In this document: positions 18,638 through 32,624 of the stretch, one piece after another | How the letters are laid out: every line of letters begins with the position of its first letter | How positions within the stretch are numbered: position 1 is the first letter of the stretch | NCBI RefSeq assembly: GCF_932526225.1 | Contig: NC_064037.1 | Location: 1 to 64,000, forward strand | DNA length: 64,000 nt | Origin: Nematostella vectensis | Taxonomy: Eukaryota > Cnidaria > Anthozoa > Actiniaria > Edwardsiidae | Direction: 5' to 3' | Notes under the pieces: generated by a model | The model's database searches: none | What the model was told of the DNA's origin: nothing | The model's input: only the letters and a program-made list of their open reading frames with translations | Made by a program: the position numbers and the translations under genes

Positions 18638-20632
18638 TGAACTTTAATGTTCTATTTGAAGGGGTGCATTTTGTACAGGGAAGCATACATAGAATGCTTA
18701 ACTGGTGGAGAGGGGAGAGGTAACAGTTTATTGAGCATAATGTCAACAATAGCAGGGGGAAGAGAGGGGCACTCTCTTCATACAATATTGCAGTTGTTAC
18801 CTATTATTAAATAAGTTTGTAAGATATATTTGTTTATTAAGCAAGGTCTATTTCTGAGACAAGCAAACTCAAGTAAGACATGTTGAAATAACAGGTGAGT
18901 GTTAAAAAAAAAACAATTATCTGATTAGAAAACTAATGTAGATTCCTTTGCACCAAAATAAGAACAAACTTCATTTTGTTTGTTATTTATGAGGAACGAG
19001 ATGAGCTCTACAAGGCCAAGAAGAAATATTTATTGCTCATCTAAATTATACAAGTAAATAATAATATTAAAAAAGAATTACTGTAAGTAATTAGAGTGGT
19101 TTTTATTAACCCGTGAAACAAAGTGTGATAGTTAAACGGTAATAGTTAGTAAAACACAAAAAAGAACAATAGAATCAGATCACAACAAAGTGTAATACGC
19201 TAAAGCGTAGTTCACGGGTTAATGAAGGTTTTGACATTTCAACCTTACATCCACATGAAAGTAATGCCTAATATCGAGTGCCCTACAGTAAGTGTTTTGC
19301 AGTCAAGTTGTTTTCTGTTAGTAGGTAAAAAATTATTCTAAATAATAGTAATAGCTATGGTCACCACTTACACATATAGCACTTGTAATGAAAAGAAAGA
19401 AAAAATATATATGCAGTCAAACAACAGAATTGCATGATAACCTTGAATATATTGAATAAAGGACTGCAAAAAAACATCTTTTGTACTAGTTGCTTGAATT
19501 GACCCTTGGCTATTTTTAGCTGAATTCCCCTCCCCCTCTAAAAAAGAAAATAATAATAATAATAGAACAAAACTAAAAAGAAAACAAACACAGCAGAGAC
19601 CCCCAAGAACAATGTTGATTTTTTTTACTTTCCTTTAAAGGGGGAGTGTCATGTTTAAGAGATTTGCAATAGCTCTAGAGCCCTGACACAATGAACTTCA
19701 GTGAAATTCTAATACTGACTTATGAGCTTTTGTTACATGTGGGAGACTTTAAACAAAACAAAAAAAATGACCACAAACTGTCCATTAACATAGTTTTCAA
19801 TATAATATTGCATATTATTTAATAAGGTATTGACAGCTTTTAAAAAGTTCAACTGTTTGTTGACACTTAAAAGCCTACAATAATCACTGACTCCAGACAT
19901 GCGCAGTACTATGTTGCTGCCCCTTTAAAGTAAAATACAGCTTTACTTAGTCAGCGTAGACAAAATTGCGGATTTTGTCAATATTCTAATATGAATATGT
20001 CAATATTCTCCCCCCTTACGTCTTTATTTCTATTTATTTTATGCTTTTCACATGATACCAAAACAGCGTCTTTTTTCTTCGCTAATTTGATGTCATGTAC
20101 ACAATAAAAGAGATGCGCCCGTGCGCATGGCGAGTCCCCAAGGGACCCAAGACGCCCAAATAGACCTCTATTTTTTGTCATCCACAATCTCGGCGAGCTG
20201 TGAGTGGCGTAACCGTATTACAGGCCTGGGATCCTGGTTATTGTCCTCCCCATTAATGCGCGGGTTGGGATAACCTTGCAAGAGTGTTGTACAGCATATT
20301 CGCTCGGAAATATCGGTGCTTGGGGCCTTCGGGTTCTTTACAGCCTTCCGTAAAAGCCTTGTGCTGCCATACCGATTGGGTAATCCGTATGTATGGTTTC
20401 CGTTTTGTTCTTCAGACCGGGTTCGATCCCAGGCCAATGGGCTTTTTTATTTAGTTCGTTTTTTTTTTTGTGCTGGACCCCCTTAATCCTGATAGGTTTT
20501 GCGCAAAAATAATAAAAAAAAGTGAGTTTGCAAAATAAGCTTGCTAGATTTATTGATTATATGTATTCAATTTGTTCCTAGGAAGTTAACAAAAAACACA
20601 AAGCAAAGAGTTTGAGGAAGTAAACAAGTCTG
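18638..20632 (+). repeat. 2-kb unit 5
   Basis: Starts with AAGTATGTGAAC and has GGGGTGCATTTTG and GACATGTTG as near-private changes. It lacks CAT at AGTAATAGC. tRNA-like module 20373-20440. The first of four successive units with GCTGTGAGTGGCG in place of GCTGTGCGTGGCG. Confidence 0.95.
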
Positions 20633-22630
20633 TGAACTTTAATGTTCTATTTGAAGGGGCGCATTTTGTACAGGGAAGCATACATAGAATGCTTAACTGG
20701 TGGAGAGGGGAGAGGTAACAGTTTATTGAGCATAATGTCAACAATAGCAGGGGGAAGGGAGGGGCACTCTCTTCATACAATATTGCAGTTGTTACCTATT
20801 ATTAAATAAGTTTGTAAGATATATTTGTTTATTAAGCAAGGTCTATTTCTGAGACAAGCAAACTCAAGTAAGAGCTGTTGAAATAACAGGTGAGTGTTAA
20901 ACAAAAACAATTATCTGATTAGAAAACTAATGTAGATTCCTTTGCACCAAATAAGAACAAACTTCATTTTGTTTGTTATTTATGAGGAACGAGATGAGCT
21001 CTACAAGGCCAAGAAGAAATATGTATTGCTCATCTAAATTATACAAGTAAATAATAATATTAAAAAAGAATTACTGTAAGTAATTAGAGTGGTTTTCATT
21101 AACCCGTGAAACAAAGTGTGATAGTTAAACGGTAATAGTTAGTAAAACACAAAAAAGAACAATAGAATCAGATCACAACAAAGTGTAATACGCTAAAGCG
21201 TAGTTCACGGGTTAATGAAGGTTTTGACATTTCAACCTTACATCCACATGAAAGTAATGCCTAATATCGAGAGCCCTACAGTAAGTGTTTTGCAGTCAAG
21301 TTGTTTTCTGTTAGTAGGTAAAAAATTATTCTAAATAATAGTAATCATAGCTATGGTCACCACTTACACATATAGCACTTGTAATGAAAAGAAAGAAAAT
21401 ATATATATATGCAGTCAAACAACAGAATTGCATGATAACCTTGAATATATTGAATAAAGGACTGCAAAAAAACATCTTTTGTACTAGTTGCTTGAATTGA
21501 CCCTTGGCTATTTTTAGCTGAATTCCCCTCCCCCTCTAAAAAAGAAAATAATAATAATAATAGAACAAAACTAAAAAGAAAACAAACACAGCAGAGACCC
21601 CCACGAACAATGCTGATTTTTTTTTACTTTCCTTTAAAGGGGGAGTGTCATGTTTAAGAGATTTGCAATAGCTCTAGAGCCCTGACACAATGAACTTCAG
21701 TGAAATTCTAATACTGACTTATGAGTTTTTGTTACATGTGGGAGACTTTAAACAAAACAAAAAAAATGACCACAAACTGTCCATTAACATAGTTTTCAAT
21801 ATAATATTGCATATTATTTAATAAGGTATTGACAGCTTTTAAAAAGTTCAACTGTTTGTTGACACTTAAAAGCCTACAATAATCACTGACTCCAGACATG
21901 CGCAGTACTATGTTGCTGCCCCTTTAAAGTAAAATACAGCTTTACTTACTCAGCGTAGACAAAATTGCGGATTTTGTCAATATTCTAATATGAATATGTC
22001 AATATTCTCCCCCCTTACGTCTTTATTTCTATTTATTTTATGCTTTTCACATGATACCAAAACAGCGTCTTTTTTCTTCGCTAATTTGATGTCATGTACA
22101 CAATAAAAGAGATGCGCCCGTGCGCATGGCGAGTCCCCAAGGGACCCAAGACGCCCAAATAGACCTCTATTTTTTGTCATCCACAATCTCGGCGAGCTGT
22201 GAGTGGCGTAACCGTATTACAGGCCTGGGATCCTGGTTATTGTCCTCCCCATTAATGCGCGGGTTGGGATAACCTTGCAAGAGTGTTGTACAGCATATTC
22301 GCTCGGAAATATCGGTGCTTGGGGCCTTCGGGTTCTTTACAGCCTTCCGTAAAAGCCTTGTGCTGCCATACCGATTGGGTAATCCGTATGTATGGTTTCC
22401 GTTTTGTTCTTCAGACCGGGTTCGATCCCAGGCCAATGGGCTTTTTTATTTAGTTCGTTTTTTTTTTGTGCTGGACCCCCTTAATCCTGATAGGTTTTGC
22501 GCAAAAATAATAAAAAAAAGTGAGTTTGCAAAATAAGCTTGCTAGATTTATTGATTATATGTATTCAATTTGTTCCTAGGAAGTTAACAAAAAACACAAA
22601 GCAAAGAGTTTGAGGAAGTAAACAAGTCTG
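20633..22630 (+). repeat. 2-kb unit 6
   Basis: Has TTAAACAAAAAC, AATGCTGATTT and CTTTACTTACTCAGC, all three shared only with unit 8. GTGAGTGGCG present. tRNA-like module 22372-22439. Confidence 0.95.
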
Positions 22631-24628
22631 TGAACTTTAATGTTCTATTTGAAGGGGCGCATTTTGTACAGGGAAGCATACATAGAATGCTTAACTGGTG
22701 GAGAGGGGAGAGGTAACAGTTTATTGAGCATAATGTCAACAATAGCAGGGGGAAGGGAGGGGCACTCTCTTCATACAATATTGCAGTTGTTACCTATTAT
22801 TAAATAAGTTTGTAAGATATATTTGTTTATTAAGCAAGGTCTATTTCTGAGACAAGCAAACTCAAGTAAGAGCTGTTGAAATAACAGGTGAGTGTTAAAA
22901 AAAAACAATTATCTGATTAGAAAACTAATGTAGATTCCTTTGCACCAAATAAGAACAAACTTCATTTTGTTTGTTATTTATGAGGAACGAGATGAGCTAT
23001 ACAAGGCCAAGAAGAAATATGTATTGCTCATCTAAATTATACAAGTAAATAATAATATTAAAAAAGAATTACTGTAAGTAATTAGAGTGGTTTTCATTAA
23101 CCCGTGAAACAAAGTGTGATAGTTAAACGGTAATAGTTAGTAAAACACAAAAAAGAACAATAGAATCAGATCACAACAAAGTGTAATACGCTAAAGCGTA
23201 GTTCACGGGTTAATGAAGGTTTTGACATTTCAACCTTACATCCACATGAAAGTAATGCCTAATATCGAGAGCCCTACAGTAAGTGTTTTGCAGTCAAGTT
23301 GTTTTCTGTTAGTAGGTAAAAAATTATTCTAAATAATAGTAATCATAGCTATGGTCACCACTTACACATATAGCACTTGTAATGAAAAGAAAGAAAATAT
23401 ATATATATGAAGTCAAACAACAGAATTGCATGATAACCTTGAATATATTGAATAAAGGACTGCAAAAAAACATCTTTTGTACTAGTTGCTTGAATTGACC
23501 CTTGCCTATTTTTAGCTGAATTCCCCTCCCCCTCTAAAAAAGAAAATAATAATAATAATAGAACAAAACTAAAAAGAAAACAAACACAGCAGAGACCCCC
23601 AAGAACAATGTTGATTTTTTTTACTTTCCTTTAAAGGGGGAGTGTCATGTTTAAGAGATTTGCAATAGCTCTAGAGCCCTGACACAATGAACTTCAGTGA
23701 AATTCTAATACTGACTTATGAGCTTTTGTTACATGTGGGAGACTTTAAACAAAACAAAAAAAATGACCACAAACTGTCCATTAACATAGTTTTCAATATA
23801 ATATTGCATATTATTTAATAAGGTATTGACAGCTTTTAAAAAGTTCAACTGTTTGTTGACACTTAAAAGCCTACAATAATCACTGACTCCAGACATGCGC
23901 AGTACTATGTTGCTGCCCCTTTAAAGTAAAATACAGCTTTACTTAGTCAGCGTAGACAAAATTGCGGATTTTGTCAATATTCTAATATGAATATGTCAAT
24001 ATTCTCCCCCCTTACGTCTTTATTTCTATTTATTTTATGCTTTTCACATGATACCAAAACAGCGTCTTTTTTCTTCGCTAATTTGATGTCATGTACACAA
24101 TAAAAGAGATGCGCCCGTGCGCATGGCGAGTCCCCAAGGGACCCAAGACGCCCAAATAGACCTCTATTTTTTGTCATCCACAATCTCGGCGAGCTGTGAG
24201 TGGCGTAACCGTATTACAGGCCTGGGATCCTGGTTATTGTCCTCCCCATTAATGCGCGGGTTGGGATAACCTTGCAAGAGTGTTGTACAGCATATTCGCT
24301 CGGAAATATCGGTGCTTGGGGCCTTCGGGTTCTTTACAGCCTTCCGTAAAAGCCTTGTGCTGCCATACCGATTGGGTAATCCGTATGTATGGTTTCCGTT
24401 TTGTTCTTCAGACCGGGTTCGATCCCAGGCCAATGGGCTTTTTTATTTAGTTCGTTTTTTTTTTTGTGCTGGACCCCCTTAATCCTGATAGGTTTTGCGC
24501 AAAAATAATAAAAAAAAGTGAGTTTGCAAAATAAGCTTGCTAGATTTATTGATTATATGTATTCAATTTGTTCCTAGGAAGTTAACAAAAAACACAAAGC
24601 AAAGAGTTTGAGGAAGTAAACAAGTCTG
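22631..24628 (+). repeat. 2-kb unit 7
   Basis: Has GAGCTATACAAGG, TATATGAAGTC and GACCCTTGCC, all shared with unit 9. GTGAGTGGCG present. tRNA-like module 24369-24436. Confidence 0.95.
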
Positions 24629-26626
24629 TGAACTTTAATGTTCTATTTGAAGGGGCGCATTTTGTACAGGGAAGCATACATAGAATGCTTAACTGGTGGA
24701 GAGGGGAGAGGTAACAGTTTATTGAGCATAATGTCAACAATAGCAGGGGGAAGGGAGGGGCACTCTCTTCATACAATATTGCAGTTGTTACCTATTATTA
24801 AATAAGTTTGTAAGATATATTTGTTTATTAAGCAAGGTCTATTTCTGAGACAAGCAAACTCAAGTAAGAGCTGTTGAAATAACAGGTGAGTGTTAAACAA
24901 AAACAATTATCTGATTAGAAAACTAATGTAGATTCCTTTGCACCAAATAAGAACAAACTTCATTTTGTTTGTTATTTATGAGGAACGAGATGAGCTCTAC
25001 AAGGCCAAGAAGAAATATGTATTGCTCATCTAAATTATACAAGTAAATAATAATATTAAAAAAGAATTACTGTAAGTAATTAGAGTGGTTTTCATTAACC
25101 CGTGAAACAAAGTGTGATAGTTAAACGGTAATAGTTAGTAAAACACAAAAAAGAACAATAGAATCAGATCACAACAAAGTGTAATACGCTAAAGCGTAGT
25201 TCACGGGTTAATGAAGGTTTTGACATTTCAACCTTACATCCACATGAAAGTAATGCCTAATATCGAGAGCCCTACAGTAAGTGTTTTGCAGTCAAGTTGT
25301 TTTCTGTTAGTAGGTAAAAAATTATTCTAAATAATAGTAATCATAGCTATGGTCACCACTTACACATATAGCACTTGTAATGAAAAGAAAGAAAATATAT
25401 ATATATGCAGTCAAACAACAGAATTGCATGATAACCTTGAATATATTGAATAAAGGACTGCAAAAAAACATCTTTTGTACTAGTTGCTTGAATTGACCCT
25501 TGGCTATTTTTAGCTGAATTCCCCTCCCCCTCTAAAAAAGAAAATAATAATAATAATAGAACAAAACTAAAAAGAAAACAAACACAGCAGAGACCCCCAC
25601 GAACAATGCTGATTTTTTTTTACTTTCCTTTAAAGGGGGAGTGTCATGTTTAAGAGATTTGCAATAGCTCTAGAGCCCTGACACAATGAACTTCAGTGAA
25701 ATTCTAATACTGACTTATGAGTTTTTGTTACATGTGGGAGACTTTAAACAAAACAAAAAAAATGACCACAAACTGTCCATTAACATAGTTTTCAATATAA
25801 TATTGCATATTATTTAATAAGGTATTGACAGCTTTTAAAAAGTTCAACTGTTTGTTGACACTTAAAAGCCTACAATAATCACTGACTCCAGACATGCGCA
25901 GTACTATGTTGCTGCCCCTTTAAAGTAAAATACAGCTTTACTTACTCAGCGTAGACAAAATTGCGGATTTTGTCAATATTCTAATATGAATATGTCAATA
26001 TTCTCCCCCCTTACGTCTTTATTTCTATTTATTTTATGCTTTTCACATGATACCAAAACAGCGTCTTTTTTCTTCGCTAATTTGATGTCATGTACACAAT
26101 AAAAGAGATGCGCCCGTGCGCATGGCGAGTCCCCAAGGGACCCAAGACGCCCAAATAGACCTCTATTTTTTGTCATCCACAATCTCGGCGAGCTGTGAGT
26201 GGCGTAACCGTATTACAGGCCTGGGATCCTGGTTATTGTCCTCCCCATTAATGCGCGGGTTGGGATAACCTTGCAAGAGTGTTGTACAGCATATTCGCTC
26301 GGAAATATCGGTGCTTGGGGCCTTCGGGTTCTTTACAGCCTTCCGTAAAAGCCTTGTGCTGCCATACCGATTGGGTAATCCGTATGTATGGTTTCCGTTT
26401 TGTTCTTCAGACCGGGTTCGATCCCAGGCCAATGGGCTTTTTTATTTAGTTCGTTTTTTTTTTGTGCTGGACCCCCTTAATCCTGATAGGTTTTGCGCAA
26501 AAATAATAAAAAAAAGTGAGTTTGCAAAATAAGCTTGCTAGATTTATTGATTATATGTATTCAATTTGTTCCTAGGAAGTTAACAAAAAACACAAAGCAA
26601 AGAGTTTGAGGAAGTAAACAAGTCTG
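24629..26626 (+). repeat. 2-kb unit 8
   Basis: Near-identical to unit 6 (TTAAACAAAAAC, AATGCTGATTT, TTACTCAGC). tRNA-like module 26368-26435. Units 6-7 and the start of 8-9 form a repeated 4-kb pair. Confidence 0.95.
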
Positions 26627-28626
26627 TGAACTTTAATGTTCTATTTGAAGGGGCGCATTTTGTACAGGGAAGCATACATAGAATGCTTAACTGGTGGAGA
26701 GGGGAGAGGTAACAGTTTATTGAGCATAATGTCAACAATAGCAGGGGGAAGGGAGGGGCACTCTCTTCATACAATATTGCAGTTGTTACCTATTATTAAA
26801 TAAGTTTGTAAGATATATTTGTTTATTAAGCAAGGTCTATTTCTGAGACAAGCAAACTCAAGTAAGAGCTGTTGAAATAACAGGTGAGTGTTAAAAAAAA
26901 ACAATTATCTGATTAGAAAACTAATGTAGATTCCTTTGCACCAAATAAGAACAAACTTCATTTTGTTTGTTATTTATGAGGAACGAGATGAGCTATACAA
27001 GGCCAAGAAGAAATATGTATTGCTCATCTAAATTATACAAGTAAATAATAATATTAAAAAAGAATTACTGTAAGTAATTAGAGTGGTTTTCATTAACCCG
27101 TGAAACAAAGTGTGATAGTTAAACGGTAATAGTTAGTAAAACACAAAAAAGAACAATAGAATCAGATCACAACAAAGTGTAATACGCTAAAGCGTAGTTC
27201 ACGGGTTAATGAAGGTTTTGACATTTCAACCTTACATCCACATGAAAGTAATGCCTAATATCGAGAGCCCTACAGTAAGTGTTTTGCAGTCAAGTTGTTT
27301 TCTGTTAGTAGGTAAAAAATTATTCTAAATAATAGTAATCATAGCTATGGTCACCACTTACACATATAGCACTTGTAATGAAAAGAAAGAAAATATATAT
27401 ATATGAAGTCAAACAACAGAATTGCATGATAACCTTGAATATATTGAATAAAGGACTGCAAAAAAACATCTTTTGTACTAGTTGCTTGAATTGACCCTTG
27501 CCTATTTTTAGCTGAATTCCCCTCCCCCTCTAAAAAAGAAAATAATAATAATAATAGAACAAAACTAAAAAGAAAACAAACACAACAGAGACCCCCAACA
27601 ACAATTTTGATTTTTTTAACTTTCCTTTAAAAGGGGAGTGTCATGGTTAAGAGATTTGCAATAGCTCTAGAGCCCTGACACAATGAACTTCAGTGAAATT
27701 CTAATACTGACTTATGAGCTTTTGGTACATGTGGGAGACTTTAAACAAAACAAAAAAAATGACCACAAACTTACCATTAACATAGTTTTCAATATAATAT
27801 TGCATATTATTTAATAAGGTATTGACAGCTTCTAAAAAGTTCAACTGTTTGTAGACACTTAAAAGCCTACAATAAACACTGACTCGAGACATGCGCAGTA
27901 CTATGCTGCTGCCCCTTTAAAGTAAAATACAGCTTTACTTAGTCAGCGTAGACAATATTGCGGATTTTGTCAATATTCTTATATGAATATGTCAATATTC
28001 TCCCCCCTTACGTCTTTATTTCTATTTATTTTATGCTTTTCACATGATACCAAAACAGCGTCTTTTTTCTTCGCTAATTTGATGTCATGTACACAATAAA
28101 AGAGATGCGCCCGTGCGCATGGCGAGTCCCCAAGGGACCCAAGACGCCCAAATAGACCTCTATTTTTTGTCATCCACAATCTCGGCGAGCTGTGCGTGGC
28201 GTAACCGTATTACAGGCCTGGGATCCTGGTTATTGTCCTCCCCATTAATGCGCGGGTTGGGATAACCTTGCAAGAGTGTTGTACAGCATATTCGCTCGGA
28301 AATATCGGTGCTTGGGGCCTTCGGGTTCTTTACAGCCTTCCGTAAAAGCCTTGTGCTGCCATACCGATTGGGTAATCCGTATGTATGGTTTCCGTTTTGT
28401 TCTTCAGACCGGGTTCAATCCCAGGCCAATGGGCTTTTTTATTTAGTTCGTTTTTTTTTCTTTGTGCTGGACCCCCTTAATCCTGATAGGTTTTGCGCAA
28501 AAATAATAAAAAAAAGTGAGTTTGCAAAATAAGCTTGCTAGATTTATTGATTATATGTATTCAATTTGTTCCTAGGAAGTTAACAAAAAACACAAAGCAA
28601 AGAGTTTGAGGAAGTAAACAAGTCTG
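26627..28626 (+). repeat. 2-kb unit 9 (mosaic)
   Basis: The first ~950 bp match unit 7, including TATATGAAGTC and GACCCTTGCC. The remainder switches to another type with AACAACAATTTTG, CAAACTTACC, TTCTTATATGAA and the B-box change GGTTCAATCCC at 28412. The last two features recur in unit 16. tRNA-like module 28365-28432. This looks like a recombination breakpoint within a unit. Confidence 0.93.
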
Positions 28627-30624
28627 TGAACTTTAATGTTCTATTTGAAGGGGCGCATTTTGTACAGGGAAGCATACATAGAATGCTTAACTAGTGGAGA
28701 GGGGAGAGGTAACAGTTTATTGAGCATAATGTCAACAATAGCAGGGGGAAGGGAGGGGCACTCTCTTCATACAATATTGCAGTTGTTACCTATTATTAAA
28801 TAAGTTTGTAAGATATATTTGTTTATTAAGCAAGGTCTATTTCTGAGACAAGCAAACTCAAGTAAGAGCTGTTGAAATAACAGGTGAGTGTTAAAAAAAA
28901 CAATTATCTGATTAGAAAACTAATGTAGATTCCTTTGCACCAAATAAGAACAAACTTCATTTTGTTTGTTATTTATGAGGAACGAGATGAGCTCTACAAG
29001 GCCAAAAAGAAATATGTATTGCTCATCTAAATTATACAAGTAAATAATTATATTAAAAAAGAATTACTGTAAGTAATTAGAGTGGTTTTCATTAACCCGT
29101 GAAACAAAGTGTGATAGTTACACGGTAATAGTTAGTAAAACACAAAAAAGAACAATAGAATCAGATCACAACAAAGTGTAATACGCTAAAGCTTAGTTTA
29201 CGGGTTAATGAAGGTTTTGACATTTCAACCTTACATCCACATGAAAGTAATGCCTAATATCGAGAGCCCTACTGTAAGTGTTTTGCAGTCAAGTTGTTTT
29301 CTGTTAGCAGGTAAAAAATTATTCTAAATAATAGTAATCATAGCTATGGTCACCACTTACACATATAGCACTTGTAATGAAAAGAAAGAAAAAATATATA
29401 TGCAGTCAAACAACAGAATTGCATGATAACCTTGAATATATTGAATAAAGGACTGCAAAAAAACATCTTTTGTACTAGTTGCTTGAATTGACCCTTGGCT
29501 ATTTTTAGCTGAATTCCCCTCCCCCTCTAAAAAAGAAAATAATAATAATAATAGAACAAAACTAAAAAGAAAACAAACACAGCAGAGACCCCCAAGAACA
29601 ATGTTGATTTTTTTTTACTTTCCTTTAAAGGGGGAGTGTCATGTTTAAGAGATTTGCAATAGCTCTAGAGCCCTGACACAATGAACTTCAGTGAAATTCT
29701 AATACTGACTTATGAGCTTTTGTTACATGTGGGAGACTTTAAACAAAACAAAAAAAATGACCACAAACTGTCCATTAACATAGTTTTCAATATAATATTG
29801 CATATTATTTAATAAGGTATTGACAGCTTTTAAAAAGTTCAACTGTTTGTTGACACTTAAAAGCCTACAATAATCACTGACTCCAGACATGCGCAGTACT
29901 ATGTTGCTGCCCCTTTAAAGTAAAATACAGCTTTACTTAGTCAGCGTAGACAAAATTGCGGATTTTGTCAATATTCTAATATGAATATGTCAATATTCTC
30001 CCCCCTTACGTCTTTATTTCTATTTATTTTATGCTTTTCACATGATACCAAAACAGCGTCTTTTTTCTTCGCTAATTTGATGTCATGTACACAATAAAAG
30101 AGATGCGCCCGTGCGCATGGCGAGTCCCCAAGGGACCCAAGACGCCCAAATAGACCTCTATTTTTTGTCATCCACAATCTCGGCGAGCTGTGCGTGGCGT
30201 AACCGTATTACAGGCCTGGGATCCTGGTTATTGTCCTCCCCATTAATGCGCGGGTTGGGATAACCTTGCAAGAGTGTTGTACAGCATATTCGCTCGAAAA
30301 TATCGGTGCTTGGGGCCTTCGGGTTCTTTACAGCCTTCCGTAAAAGCCTTGTGCTGCCATACCGATTGGGTAATCCGTATGTATGGTTTCCGTTTTGTTC
30401 TTCAGACCGGGTTCGATCCCATGCCAATGGGCTTTTTTATTTAGTTCGTTTTTTTTTCTTTGTGCTGGACCCCCTTAATCCTGATAGGTTTTGCGCAAAA
30501 ATAATAAAAAAAAGTGAGTTTGCAAAATAAGCTTGCTAGATTTATTGATTATATGTATTCAATTTGTTCCTAGGAAGTTAACAAAAAACACAAAGCAAAG
30601 AGTTTGAGGAAGTAAACAAGTCTG
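28627..30624 (+). repeat. 2-kb unit 10
   Basis: Carries GCTAAAGCTTAGTTTACGG, which breaks the TACGCT/AGCGTA hairpin. This is found elsewhere only in unit 17. Also AACTAGTGGAG and AATAATTATATT. tRNA-like module 30363-30430 with CCATG in the T-arm 3' strand. Confidence 0.95.
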
Positions 30625-32624
30625 TGAACTTTAATGTTCTATTTGAAGGGGCGCATTTTGTACAGGGAAGCATACATAGATTGCTTAACTAGTGGAGAGG
30701 GGAGAGGTAACAGTTTATTGAGCATAATGTCAACAATAGCAGGGGGAAGGGAGGGGCACTCTCTTCATACAATATTGCAGTTGTTACCTATTATTAAATA
30801 AGTTTGTAAGATATATTTGTTTATTAAGCAAGGTCTATTTCTGAGACAAGCAAACTCAAGTAAGAGCTGTTGAAATAACAGGTGAGTGTTAAAAAAAACA
30901 ATTATCTGATTAGAAAACTAATGTAGATTCCTTTGCACCAAATAAGAACAAACTTCATTTTGTTTGTTATTTATGAGGAACGAGATGAGCTCTACAAGGC
31001 CAAGAAGAAATATGTATTGCTCATCTAAATTATACAAGTAAATAATTATATTAAAAAAGAATTACTATAAGTAATTAGAGTGGTTTTCATTAACCCGTGA
31101 AACAAAGTGTGATAGTTACACGGTAATAGTTAGTAAAACACAAAAAAGAACAATAGAATCAGATCACAACAAAGTGTAATACGCTAAAGCGTAGTTTACG
31201 GGTTAATGAAGGTTTTGACATTTCAACCTTACATCCACATGAAAGTAATGCCTAATATCGAGAGCCCTACAGTAAGTGTTTTGCAGTCAAGTTGTTGTCT
31301 GTTAGCAGGTAAAAAATTATTCTAAATAATAGTAATCATAGCTATGGTCACCACTTACACATATAGCACTTGTAATGAAAAGAAAGAAAAAATATATATG
31401 CAGTCAAACAACAGAATTTCATGATAACCTTGAATATATTGAATAAAGGACTGCAAAAAAACATCTTTTGTACTAGTTGCTTGAATTGACCCTTGGCTAT
31501 TTTTAGCTGAATTCCCCTCCCCCTCTATAAAAGAAAATAATAATAATAATAATAGAACAAAACTAAAAAGAAAACAAACACAGCAGAGACCCCCAAGAAC
31601 AATGTTGATTTTTTTTACTTTCCTTTAAAGGGGGAGTGTCATGTTTAAGAGATTTGCAATAGCTCTAGAGCCCTGACACAATGAACTTCAGTGAAATTCT
31701 AATACTGACTTATGAGCTTTTGTTACATGTGGGAGACTTTAAACAAAACAAAAAAAATGACCACAAACTGTCCATTAACATAGTTTTCAATATAATATTG
31801 CATATTATTTAATAAGGTATTGACAGCTTTTAAAAAGTTCAACTGTTTGTAGACACTTAAAAGCCTACAATAAACACTGACTCGAGACATGCGCAGTACT
31901 ATGCTGCTGCCCCTTTAAAGTAAAATACAGCTTTACTTAGTCAGCGTAGACAATATTGCGGATTTTGTCAATATTCTAATATGAATATGTCAATATTCTC
32001 CCCCCTTACGTTTTTATTTCTATTTATTTTATGCTTTTCACATGATACCAAAACAGCGTCTTTTTTCTTCGCTAATTTGATGTCATGTACACAATAAAAG
32101 AGATGCGCCCGTGCGCATGGCGAGTCCCCAAGGGACCCAAGACGCCCAAATAGACCTCTATTTTTTGTCATCCACAATCTCGGCGAGCTGTGCGTGGCGT
32201 AACCGTATTACAGGCCTGGGATCCTGGTTATTGTCCTCCCCATTAATGCGCGGGTTGGGATAACCTTGCAAGAGTGTTGTACAGCATATTCGCTCGGAAA
32301 TATCGGTGCTTGGGGCCTTCGGGTTCTTTACAGCCTTCCGTAAAAGCCTTGTGCTGCCATACCGATTGGGTAATCCGTATGTATGGTTTCCGTTTTGTTC
32401 TTTAGACCGGGTTCGATCCCAGGCCAATGGGCTTTTTTTTTTAGTTCGTTTTTTTTTCTTTGTGCTGGACCCCCTTAATCCTGATAGGTTTTGCGCAAAA
32501 ATAATAAAAAAAAGTGAGTTTGCAAAATAAGCTTGCTAGATTTATTGATTATATGTATTCAATTTGTTCCTAGGAAGTTAACAAAAAACACAAAGCAAAG
32601 AGTTTGAGGAAGTAAACAAGTATG
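30625..32624 (+). repeat. 2-kb unit 11
   Basis: Has GTTGTTGTCTGTTAGCAGG and CTCTATAAAAGAAAAT, shared with units 13 and 18. An extra AAT is present in the microsatellite at about 31537-31552. tRNA-like module 32363-32430, with TTTAGACC. Confidence 0.95.
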
